NCBI RefSeq assembly: GCF_013374995.1
Contig: NZ_CP056030.1
Span: 5,922,501-5,986,500 of the forward strand
Length of the DNA: 64,000 nucleotides
Source: Pseudomonas eucalypticola
GTDB lineage: Bacteria; Pseudomonadota; Gammaproteobacteria; Pseudomonadales; Pseudomonadaceae
Reading direction: 5' to 3'
In this document: positions 10,746 to 18,230 of the stretch, in pieces
Position numbering within the stretch: the first letter of the stretch is position 1
Layout of the letters: each line of letters begins with the position of its first letter
Position numbers and translations under genes: made by a program
Notes under the pieces: model-generated
Told to the model about the DNA's origin: nothing
The model's input: the letters and a program-made list of their open reading frames with translations, nothing else
The model's database searches: none

Positions 10746-10813
10746 TTTCCCGAGCTTCGCCCGGTCCCACAGGTTCCTGCGTGATCTGCTGGGACCGGAC
10801 GACGCTTGGGGAA
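10746..10813. repeat. Dispersed hairpin element, copy 2 (likely bidirectional terminator)
   Basis: Left arm TTTCCCGAGCTTCGCCCGGT at 10746 and right arm from GGGACCGGACGACGCTTGGG at 10791 form an imperfect inverted repeat with a loop of about 20 bases. It occupies the gap between the convergent chemoreceptor and gbcB genes. Confidence 0.7.
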
Positions 10814-10824
10814 GCATCACAGGA

Positions 10825-11925
10825 TCAATACTCGATCCGCACATCCCCTTTCGGCACACTGCAGCACGACAAGATGTAGCCATCGGCTACGTCCTCGTCG
10901 GTAATCCCGCCGTTGTGCTCCATTTCCACCTCCCCGCCCAGCTTCATCACCTTGCAGGTGCCGCAGATACCCATGCCGCACGCCTTGGGAATCATCAGGC
11001 CGAGCTTGGCCGCTGCCGCATGCACGGTTTCCCCCGGCGCCACGCGAATGCTCTTGCCGGCCGCGGTGAATTCCACCTGATGCAGCTCGGACGCATCCAC
11101 TTCCGGCGCCTCGGCGGCCTGCTCGGCGTTTTCCACCGCATCGGCGCGAGCCTCCGGCGGCGTGGCGCCGAAGGACTCCTCGTGGTAGCGGGACATGTCA
11201 TAACCCGCCGCCTCCAGCAGGCGCTTCACCGCATTCATGTAGGGCGTGGGCCCGCAGCAGAAAATCTCGCGCTCCATGAAGTCGGCGGCGATCAGCTCCA
11301 GCAATTTGTGGTTCAGGTAACCCCGGTAGCCCGCCCAGGGCTCACCCAGCCCATGCTTCTCGCAAATGATGTGCAGGCTGAAATTGTCGATGCGCGACGC
11401 CATGTGTTCCAGCTCGCGATGGTAGATGATGTCCTTGGGTGAACGGGCGCTGTGCACGAACACCATGTCGACGTTGGCGTTGGTGTCGTAGAACCACCGC
11501 GCCATGGACATCACCGGGGTGATACCCACCCCGCCACTGAGGTACAGCACCTTCTGCGCCGGGTAATCGATGGCGTTGAACAAGCCCACCGGACCGTGCA
11601 CCGCCAGCTCCTGGCCTTCATGCAGGGTGTCGTGCAACCAGTTGGACACACGCCCGCCCGGGACACGCTTGATGGTGATGGAGAAGCTGTACGGCACCGA
11701 CGGCGAGCTGGAAATGGTATAGGAGCGCATCACCGGCTGGCCTTCGATCTCCAGCTCCAGGGTCACGAACTGGCCGGGCTTGAAGAAGAACAGGATCGGC
11801 TGGTCGGCCATGAAGCAGAAGGTGCGCACGTCCCAGGTTTCCTGGATGACCTTGACGCAACGGACCACATGGCGGCCATTGGCCCATGTCTGGGTATTTA
11901 CCGGGCTCAGGAAGCTGTTGGACAT
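10825..11925 (-). CDS. gbcB: Glycine betaine monooxygenase reductase subunit
   Basis: Electron-transfer partner of the Rieske oxygenase GbcA, which removes one methyl group from glycine betaine as formaldehyde. The 366-residue protein has an FAD-binding domain (MRSYTISSSPS near residue 66), an NAD-binding domain (YLSGGVGITPVMSM near 133) and a C-terminal plant-type 2Fe-2S ferredoxin domain (KACGMGICGTCKVMKLGG, with a distal cysteine pair in ILSCCSVPKG). The start is the ATG at 11925 behind a GGAGA ribosome site; a GTG four codons upstream is less likely. It is divergent from gbcA and probably shares control by GbdR through the 285-bp region between them. Confidence 0.95.
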   Translation of the reverse strand: MSNSFLSPVNTQTWANGRHVVRCVKVIQETWDVRTFCFMADQPILFFFKPGQFVTLELEIEGQPVMRSYTISSSPSVPYSFSITIKRVPGGRVSNWLHDTLHEGQELAVHGPVGLFNAIDYPAQKVLYLSGGVGITPVMSMARWFYDTNANVDMVFVHSARSPKDIIYHRELEHMASRIDNFSLHIICEKHGLGEPWAGYRGYLNHKLLELIAADFMEREIFCCGPTPYMNAVKRLLEAAGYDMSRYHEESFGATPPEARADAVENAEQAAEAPEVDASELHQVEFTAAGKSIRVAPGETVHAAAAKLGLMIPKACGMGICGTCKVMKLGGEVEMEHNGGITDEDVADGYILSCCSVPKGDVRIEY

Positions 11926-12052
11926 GCTCTTCTCCACGGCCGACTGTCGGCCTCATGGGGAAGGATTCTGCTTGGGCCGCATGGCCGTCACTTTCCTATC
12001 TGCGACATTCACATGCTTATGGCGACCAGCCCCATGGTACATGGCCTGGCGC

Positions 12053-12094
12053 GTCGGGAATGGATTGGGCCATGTCGCCCATGGATAAGGTTCG
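12053..12094 (+). promoter_or_regulatory. Candidate GbdR operator between gbcB and gbcA
   Basis: Two direct repeats exactly 21 bp apart start at 12053 (GTCGGGAATGGAT) and 12074 (GTCGCCCATGGAT). Two helical turns of spacing between half-sites is what AraC-family activators use. The same GTCG half-site and 21-bp period occur upstream of cbcX and caiX. It lies about 120 bp upstream of the gbcA start, in the divergent promoter region. Assignment to GbdR is inference from context. Confidence 0.5.
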
Positions 12095-12210
12095 CGGCCC
12101 GCGCGGACGCACACTCCACCGCAAATGAACCTGCTTTCTTCCGTGCCTTGCGTTGCAAACCGTATCAGCCACTTTTCGCGGCCGCACAGACGGCCATGAG
12201 GACACACACG

Positions 12211-13506
12211 ATGGACGTTACCGCTACCCTGAGCCTGGGCGACCCGCTGGAACCCGCACGCAAGGCCACTGCCGAAATGCTCCAGACCCGGGAGCGGACG
12301 TTCTCGCTGCCCCAGCCGTTCTACAACGACGAACGCCTGTTCGACATCGACATGCAGGAGATCTTCCACAAGGAATGGCTGATCGCCGGCATGACCAGCG
12401 AGATCCCCACCAAGGGCAACTTCATTACCCTGCAGATCGGCAAGAACCCGATCATCGTGGTGCGCGGCGCCGAAGGCGTGGTGCACGCGTTCCACAACGT
12501 CTGCCGCCACCGCGGTTCGCGCCTGTGCACCAGCGAAAAGGGCAAGGTCGCCAAGCTGGTCTGCCATTACCACCAGTGGACCTACGAACTGGACGGCCGC
12601 CTGCTCTTCGCCGGCACCGAGATGGGCGCCGATTTCGACATGAAGCAGTACGGTCTCAAACCGGTGAACGTGAAAACCGCCGGCGGCTACATCTTCATCA
12701 GCCTGAGCGACAACCCACCGGCCATCGACGAGTTCCTGCGTACCCTGGACCACTACATGGAGCCCTACGACATGGAGAACACCAAGGTGGCGGTGCAGAC
12801 CACCCTGGTGGAAAAGGCCAACTGGAAGCTGGTGCTGGAAAACAACCGCGAGTGCTACCACTGCGGCGGCTCGCACCCTGAACTGCTCAAAACCCTGCTG
12901 GAATGGGACGACGTCACCGACCCACGCGCCGACCAGGCCTTCAAGGACCACGTAGCAGCCTCGGCCGCCGCCTGGGAAGCCGAGAAGATCCCCTACGCCC
13001 ACGCCAGTTTCGGCCTGCGCAACCGCATCGTGCGCATGCCTTTGCTCAAGGGCACCGTGTCCATGACCCTGGACGGCAAGGTTGGCTGCAAGAAACTGAT
13101 GGGTCGCATCCAGAACCCCGACCTGGGCTCCATGCGCATCCTGCACCTGCCCCACTCGTGGAACCACTGCATGGGCGACCACATCATCGTCTTCACCGTG
13201 TGGCCCATCAGCGCCCAGGAAACCGTGGTCACCACCAAGTGGCTGGTGCACAAGGACGCCGTGGAAGGGGTGGACTACGACGTGGAGCGCATGCGCCAGG
13301 TATGGGACGCCACCAACGACCAGGACCGCCGCCTGGCCGAGGAAAACCAGAAAGGCATCAACTCCACCGCCTACCAGCCCGGCCCGTACTCCAAGACCTA
13401 CGAGTTCGGCGTGGTGAACTTCATCGACTGGTACAGCGAACGCATGCTCAGCAACCTGGGCGCCGCACCAGCCCCCTACCTCAAGGGCGTAGCGGTGCAC
13501 GAATAA
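12211..13506 (+). CDS. gbcA: Glycine betaine monooxygenase, Rieske oxygenase subunit
   Basis: Converts glycine betaine to dimethylglycine plus formaldehyde with electrons from GbcB. It has 431 residues. The Rieske 2Fe-2S site is intact: Cys98 and His100 in NVCRHRG, and Cys118 and His121 in LVCHYHQW. The catalytic domain follows, with ENNRECYHCGGSHPE providing the mononuclear iron ligands. The ATG at 12211 has an AGGA ribosome site 9 bases upstream. The open frame extends back to 11452 through gbcB on the other strand, but that is a shadow. It is the first committed step of betaine catabolism and is expected to be activated by GbdR. Confidence 0.96.
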   Translation: MDVTATLSLGDPLEPARKATAEMLQTRERTFSLPQPFYNDERLFDIDMQEIFHKEWLIAGMTSEIPTKGNFITLQIGKNPIIVVRGAEGVVHAFHNVCRHRGSRLCTSEKGKVAKLVCHYHQWTYELDGRLLFAGTEMGADFDMKQYGLKPVNVKTAGGYIFISLSDNPPAIDEFLRTLDHYMEPYDMENTKVAVQTTLVEKANWKLVLENNRECYHCGGSHPELLKTLLEWDDVTDPRADQAFKDHVAASAAAWEAEKIPYAHASFGLRNRIVRMPLLKGTVSMTLDGKVGCKKLMGRIQNPDLGSMRILHLPHSWNHCMGDHIIVFTVWPISAQETVVTTKWLVHKDAVEGVDYDVERMRQVWDATNDQDRRLAEENQKGINSTAYQPGPYSKTYEFGVVNFIDWYSERMLSNLGAAPAPYLKGVAVHE

Positions 13507-13543
13507 TCACTCCACATTGCAGCGGTGTCGTCACTCCACTCCC

Positions 13544-14172
13544 TGATCAATAAGTGATCAAACCTGGTACAGCCCGCTACACTGGCGGGCCCTGGCCATT
13601 CGCCAACACCTTATCCACAGCCGGGCCCACAGTAATTGTGGGCAAGCGCTGCCTGCCTGTGAAAAAAATTCAAAAAAAAACCGTGACTTATTCAGATACA
13701 CACTCGCGGCACAGCATTGATCAAAAAATGACCAATTCTCTGCAAGCCCCGTAATCAAAGGCTTTCAGGCTTAGGCGAACACCTTATCCACAGAAGCGCC
13801 AACAGACTTTGTGCGCAATTTTGACGGTGTTATGCGGGCCCTGTGGAAAACCCCTGAAAGCCACGGTTTACCGCTGTTGCGGGGCAGAAAAACACGTAAT
13901 CTTCTGTGATTGATCAAAAATCGATCAATCCCGGCAACGCCTTGATTGGCAAGGCTTCCAGCGTTACGCGAACAGATTATCCACAGAGGCACCAACAAGG
14001 ATTGTGGGCAAAACCTCCCTGGGAACCGTCGTCACCGCCACGATAAACCCAGGGAAAACAGCCGCTTGCGCTGTTCATTTTCTGATCTACCGGCTACAAG
14101 CCTTGCCCGCTGCGGCTCGCAGCCATGCACCAACAACTTACCCACAGGCACACCCACATGGATTGTGGGCAA
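13544..14172. repeat. Four-unit array of DnaA-box-like and TGATCA-like sites
   Basis: Fills most of the 754-bp gene-free stretch after gbcA. Each unit has (1) two TGATCA-like sites 11 bp apart, starting at 13544/13555, 13718/13729, 13911/13922 and 14072/14083; (2) a DnaA-box-like TTATCCACA at 13611, 13784 and 13977, or TTACCCACA at 14138, placed 55-56 bp after the second TGATCA-like site; and (3) an inverted TGTGGGCAA (TGTGCGCAA in unit 2) at 13638, 13810, 14003 and 14164, always 26-27 bp after the start of (2). An inner CCCACA/CCAACA box sits 5 bp before (3). A/T tracts lie at 13661-13680. Function unknown; the arrangement suggests DnaA binding. Confidence 0.8.
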
Positions 14173-14184
14173 TTCAGGGCGACC

Positions 14185-14200
14185 CCCTACATCTGTAGGG
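14185..14200. promoter_or_regulatory. Perfect 16-bp palindrome upstream of the small membrane protein gene
   Basis: CCCTACATCTGTAGGG is a perfect inverted repeat with a 2-base centre, 60 bp upstream of the ATG at 14261. The size and position suit a repressor operator for the two-gene unit that follows; no regulator is identified. Confidence 0.4.
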
Positions 14201-14260
14201 ATTGCCCGCCCCGTGATGCATAAGCACCCTGTGTACACCAATAAGAAAAGGGACCTTCCC

Positions 14261-14524
14261 ATGCATCCAGACAGCCTGCTCTCCGCCCTCGCCATCGCCT
14301 TGCTGCTCGGCATCAGCCTTGCCAGCGCCGACCCCCAGACCGACTGGAAGCAGGTCCTGCAGGTGGGGTTGCCGCTCTGCATGGCGGGCGTGGTGGCGGT
14401 GTTCTACTGGCTGCGACGCGACCAGCCGCGCAGCCAGGCACGCAAGCAGGTCCAGCCGGCGCGCAGCTTGTTGATGGTGTGGGTGAATGTGCGGTGGGAG
14501 GGGGTTGGGCGGCGCAATTCCTGA
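14261..14524 (+). CDS. Small membrane protein, two hydrophobic segments, unknown function
   Basis: An 87-residue open frame with a good ribosome site (AAAAGGGA, 8-15 bases upstream). Residues about 5-22 (LLSALAIALLLGISLAS) form a signal-like or membrane segment ending near an ASA site. A second hydrophobic segment (VGLPLCMAGVVAVFYWL) is followed by an Arg/Lys-rich stretch. The last 18 residues look unlike a conserved protein and could be read-through after a recombination junction. An ABC exporter gene starts 37 bases downstream on the same strand, so the two may be co-transcribed. I do not recognise the family; a small protein gene is also present near this place in P. putida, as far as I recall. 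Confidence 0.55.
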   Translation: MHPDSLLSALAIALLLGISLASADPQTDWKQVLQVGLPLCMAGVVAVFYWLRRDQPRSQARKQVQPARSLLMVWVNVRWEGVGRRNS

Positions 14525-14561
14525 GCTTGCGCAGAAACCATTCGATAACCTGGAGGCGGCC

Positions 14562-16226
14562 GTGCTGTCGTTCATCAAGGAAGCCATTCTGGCTCACCCG
14601 CTACTCTTCACGGGGGCTACGGTCATGGTCGCTACTCTGAAACTGTGTGCCCTCGCTCCAGCGTTCTTTCTTGGAAGAATCATCGACAGCCTTTCTGCGC
14701 ATCAAGCGCTGGATGCCTACACGATCGGCTTGCTACTGGCTGCTTTTTGCTCTGTGACCATTTTGCAGTCTGTTATCCACCCCCTTCAGACCTACCAGCT
14801 GACAAAACTGGTGCAGTTGACCCTCAAGGACAAATCCATCGAATGGACCACAGCCATCATGAACAAGGAGTTCGAGCAGTTTTCCTCGCTCCGGCTCGGC
14901 GCCCTGATCAAGGGAGTGGAACGGGGTATCACGGCCCATGAAAAGCTGCTCTCATTTTTCATCCTGAACGCTCTGCCCCTCACCATCGAACTGTTACTGG
15001 TAGCGGCCGCCTTCCTCTACGTGGGTGGAAACCTGTTATTCGTGATGATGTTGGCAACATCAATTGCGTATCTAACGGCATGTCATCGACTGATCATCTG
15101 GCGCAGGCCACACCTGGAGGCGGTCAATGACCAGGAAGATCTTGTCTCGACTCAATTGTTCGATGGTTTGAGCGCCGGCAAAGCCATCAAGTTGGAACAC
15201 GCCACCCTCCATGCGCTGCAACCGCTTTTCAATAGCTACGGTAGTTATGCACAGGCGGCTACCCAGGTTGCGAGTTCAGCCGCAGTGCTGGGGTCTGCAC
15301 GAATTTTATTCGTGGGCCTGTCGACAGCCGCGTTACTGGCGTGGGGAATACACGATAGGTTTCAGCCCGTCCCGACACTGTCGGTCGGCGAACTGGTGGC
15401 CATCTTTTCGATCGCTGGCGGGCTTTTGGTCAACATCAGTGGCCTGGCCGATGCCTATCGGACGCTCGACCAGTACATCGCCGACAAGCGTCGATTGGTT
15501 GAGCTGCTCGACCTCGACGGACTACCGCTTGATCACCCTATGCCCGACGGCCTGCAAGCAGAGCAGATCGGACTCCTTCCTCAGCCCGGTGAAGCGTCAG
15601 TGCCGCTGCGCTTCAACACCAGCCAATCAGTAGCCATCGTGGGGGCGAGCGGCGCTGGCAAGACAACGCTGCTGGAAACCCTGGCGGGACTGGTGGCGAC
15701 GGCCCGGCATCGCTTGATAATCAACGATAGCCCCATGGAACACCTCACTTGTTACTTGAAGATGATCAGATACTGCCCCCAGCACCCCGGTTTCGTTGAA
15801 GGCGAATTTCGCCAAGCGGTGCTGTTCGGGCAACCTCCGGCCCCGGTCATGGAGCGGTACGTTGACGCACTGGGGCTGCGAACCCTTGTGGATAACCGCA
15901 CGATCAGCGAGGGGGGGAAAAACATCTCCGGGGGGGAGGCGAAACGTCTCACCCTGTTGCGACTGATAAACCGCCCTGGCCGCTTCAACCTGTTTGATGA
16001 ACCCACTGCTTCCCTGGACGTCGAAACGACCACCCTGGTTTGGAACGTGTTGTTTGCTGTATTTCAGGGAAAGGGACTGGTGTGCGTCACCCACGATGTC
16101 GATGCGCTGCACCGTTTTGACCGAGTCCTGGTGATACGCGCCGGTCGTGTGGTGGCAGACGGCCCTTGGCAGGAGCTGAAAGGACGGCGCGACGTCGGCG
16201 CGATGATCGAAGAAATTGGCGGGTGA
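14562..16226 (+). CDS. Orphan ABC transporter, fused membrane and ATPase domains
   Basis: A 554-residue half-transporter. About six hydrophobic segments in residues 1-300 precede a nucleotide-binding domain. The Walker A GASGAGKTTL (near 360), signature ISGGEAKRLTLLR (near 473), Walker B FNLFDEPTASLD and H-loop VTHD are all intact, so it should hydrolyse ATP. I prefer the GTG at 14562 because GGAGG lies 5 bases before it; the frame is open back to 14487. The domain order is that of type IV exporters of peptides, lipids or drugs, but no substrate partner is adjacent. Its base composition is clearly lower in G+C than its neighbours. It separates gbcA from the etf genes and ends 5 bases from etfB, suggesting insertion into the betaine cluster. 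Confidence 0.85.
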   Translation: MLSFIKEAILAHPLLFTGATVMVATLKLCALAPAFFLGRIIDSLSAHQALDAYTIGLLLAAFCSVTILQSVIHPLQTYQLTKLVQLTLKDKSIEWTTAIMNKEFEQFSSLRLGALIKGVERGITAHEKLLSFFILNALPLTIELLLVAAAFLYVGGNLLFVMMLATSIAYLTACHRLIIWRRPHLEAVNDQEDLVSTQLFDGLSAGKAIKLEHATLHALQPLFNSYGSYAQAATQVASSAAVLGSARILFVGLSTAALLAWGIHDRFQPVPTLSVGELVAIFSIAGGLLVNISGLADAYRTLDQYIADKRRLVELLDLDGLPLDHPMPDGLQAEQIGLLPQPGEASVPLRFNTSQSVAIVGASGAGKTTLLETLAGLVATARHRLIINDSPMEHLTCYLKMIRYCPQHPGFVEGEFRQAVLFGQPPAPVMERYVDALGLRTLVDNRTISEGGKNISGGEAKRLTLLRLINRPGRFNLFDEPTASLDVETTTLVWNVLFAVFQGKGLVCVTHDVDALHRFDRVLVIRAGRVVADGPWQELKGRRDVGAMIEEIGG

Positions 16227-16231
16227 GGTGC

Positions 16232-17002
16232 TTAGCGCACCACCCCCTCCTCCACCAACACCTTGAGAATCGCCTGCGCCCCCTCCTGCGCACTCACACC
16301 CTTGAGCACCTGCCCGCCGCCACCGCTGGCCTTTGCCGTGGCTGCTTTCATGCGGTCGGCACCGCTCTTGGCCTTGATCACTTTCAACCGCTTGGGCCGG
16401 GGCTTGGCGGGGGTCAGTTCGGCGCCTGTGTATAAGTCGTCGATCACGATCTCTACCTTGTCCACCTGGAACTGGCCGCGCTGGGCTGGGCCGTAGGCGC
16501 TTTGCCGAGCTTTGGGCGCGGCGTTGTCGACGGTGGCCAGCAGCGGCAAGCGCACCTTGAGGCGGCGACGCTGACCGCGTGGCAGGGCTTGCAGGACCTG
16601 GGCGACGCCATTGCTGACCGACTCCACTTCGGCAAGGCCAGTCACCAGTGGCCAACCCAGGCGTTCGGCCAGCAGGAAAGGCAGCATGCCCGACCCTTCA
16701 CCGGTTTCTGCCTGGCTACCGGTGAGCACCAGTTGGGCACCGACGTCATGGAGGAAGTCGGCCAAGGCGGGTACCACGTCGCTGCCGGGGGTTTGCTCGA
16801 TGACGTCCATCTGGTCCAGGCCCATGCCCAGGTAGGCGCGCAGGGCGGGTTCGCGAACGTCGCCGGCGTGCACGACCTGCAAGTTATCCCCAGCCAGTTG
16901 CAGGCCCAGCTCGACGGCGCGCGAATCCTGTTCGGCGCGGCGGCTGCGGCCAGAGGTGGGGTGGGCGCCGATGGACACCAGGCTGACGACTTTCATGTTC
17001 AT
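16232..17002 (-). CDS. etfB: Electron transfer flavoprotein, beta subunit (betaine cluster)
   Basis: Partner of EtfA. The dimer most likely takes electrons from dimethylglycine demethylase DgcAB and passes them towards the quinone pool. The protein is 256 residues from the ATG at 17002, chosen because GAGG lies 6 bases upstream; an in-frame ATG at 17020 is possible. The adenine-nucleotide-binding fold of the family is recognisable (VLTGSQAETGEGSGMLPFLL). The C-terminal region is Lys/Pro-rich and diverged from the general metabolic EtfB, as expected for a dedicated paralogue. The start overlaps or abuts the etfA stop at 17010, in the operon dgcA-dgcB-etfA-etfB. Confidence 0.88.
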   Translation of the reverse strand: MNMKVVSLVSIGAHPTSGRSRRAEQDSRAVELGLQLAGDNLQVVHAGDVREPALRAYLGMGLDQMDVIEQTPGSDVVPALADFLHDVGAQLVLTGSQAETGEGSGMLPFLLAERLGWPLVTGLAEVESVSNGVAQVLQALPRGQRRRLKVRLPLLATVDNAAPKARQSAYGPAQRGQFQVDKVEIVIDDLYTGAELTPAKPRPKRLKVIKAKSGADRMKAATAKASGGGGQVLKGVSAQEGAQAILKVLVEEGVVR

Positions 17003-17009
17003 GTGCACC

Positions 17010-18230
17010 TCAGGCGGCATCGCGCTTGGCTTCGTTACGGTAGGCCGCGACCGCGTCGATCAGGGCCTCGAGCAGTTCGGCGCTGTCGCCGATCACCGAC
17101 AGGTCGGCGCGCTTGATCATGTCGCAACCAGGGTCCAGGTTGATGGCGATGACCTTGTCGCAGGCGCCGATACCCTGCAGGTGCTGGATAGCCCCGGAAA
17201 TGCCCACGGCCACGTACACCCGCGCGGTCACCCAGGTGCCGCTGGCACCCACCTGGCGGTCGCGGGTCATGAAGCCATCATCCACGGCCACCCGCGACGC
17301 GCCTTCGGTAGCGCCCAGGGCGGCAGCGGTGCGGTGGAACAGGGGCCAGTCCTTGACGCCGTTGCCGCCGGAAAAGATGAACTCGGCCTCGGCCATGGGG
17401 ATGGCGGCCGGGTCCACGGCTACCGCGCCCAAGTCCTCGATGCGTGGCAGGGAGCGGGCCACGGTGGTGGACAATTCCACCGGCAGGGCTTCGTGACGGG
17501 TTTCATCCACGGGTTCGGCGCACTCGGCGGCGGCCAGGATCAAGCGCGGCACAGCGCGGCTGATGTCGTGCTGGCCGGCGCCAGCACGGCCAACACAGGT
17601 ACCATCCCTGACTTGCCAGATGCGCGTCGCCGGGCGCTCGCCGAGGCTGGCGCCCAGGCGGCGACCAAGTTCGCCGCCGCCGCTGCGGCTGTCGGGTAGC
17701 AGCCAGTGGCGAGGGGTGAACTGGTTATCCACAGCCCGCAGGCCCTGCACGCGCTGCTCGGGGGCATAGCCGTCGTATTCACTGCCGGCGATCACCAACA
17801 GACGGTCGACGCCGGCTGTGGAAAACCCGCTTTCCTTGTGTTCGCCAAAGACAATGGCCAACACCGCGCCGTCGTTGCCGGCCAGTTGATGGGCCAAGCC
17901 AAGCAGGTCCCGGTCGTGGCTGCCGAGGCGGCCGCCGACCATGTCGGGTACCACGGCGATGTAGAACGCCGGGGCCACCACCTGGTGCAACGGCAGCAAC
18001 ACTTCAGCAGCAGCGCTGCGCTTGCCGGCGCCGCCCTGCTGGGCGCCACTGCGGTCGATACGCTTGACGCCATTGGGTCCGATGAAGCCCACGGCATGGG
18101 GATTCTTGCGGATCACCCCCTGGGGGCCCATCCAGGACGCCTGGGCGGGCTGCATGGCCGCGTGCAATGGATGCAGGCGGTTACGGGCGATCCACTCGGC
18201 CCGCGGGTCGCGGCGGATAATATCGCTCAT
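17010..18230 (-). CDS. etfA: Electron transfer flavoprotein, alpha subunit (betaine cluster)
   Basis: FAD-carrying subunit of the dedicated ETF, 406 residues, longer than housekeeping EtfA (about 310) because of an N-terminal extension rich in Arg/Pro. The C-terminal FAD-binding signature is present (VAVGISGAIQHLQGIGACDKVIAINLDPG). The ATG at 18230 shares one base with the TGA of dgcB, so translation is coupled; a TTG one codon earlier was not used. The pair acts with DgcAB in dimethylglycine oxidation; this follows from conserved clustering in pseudomonads rather than from a residue-level signature. Confidence 0.92.
   Translation of the reverse strand: MSDIIRRDPRAEWIARNRLHPLHAAMQPAQASWMGPQGVIRKNPHAVGFIGPNGVKRIDRSGAQQGGAGKRSAAAEVLLPLHQVVAPAFYIAVVPDMVGGRLGSHDRDLLGLAHQLAGNDGAVLAIVFGEHKESGFSTAGVDRLLVIAGSEYDGYAPEQRVQGLRAVDNQFTPRHWLLPDSRSGGGELGRRLGASLGERPATRIWQVRDGTCVGRAGAGQHDISRAVPRLILAAAECAEPVDETRHEALPVELSTTVARSLPRIEDLGAVAVDPAAIPMAEAEFIFSGGNGVKDWPLFHRTAAALGATEGASRVAVDDGFMTRDRQVGASGTWVTARVYVAVGISGAIQHLQGIGACDKVIAINLDPGCDMIKRADLSVIGDSAELLEALIDAVAAYRNEAKRDAA

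Noticed and set aside
11452..12210. Upstream extension of gbcA to a start at 11452
   Set aside because: It runs antisense through gbcB and the operator region; the ATG at 12211 with AGGA gives the normal family length.
17725..17733. Single TTATCCACA inside etfA
   Set aside because: It lies in a protein-coding stretch without the partner boxes of the array at 13544-14172, so chance is enough to explain it.
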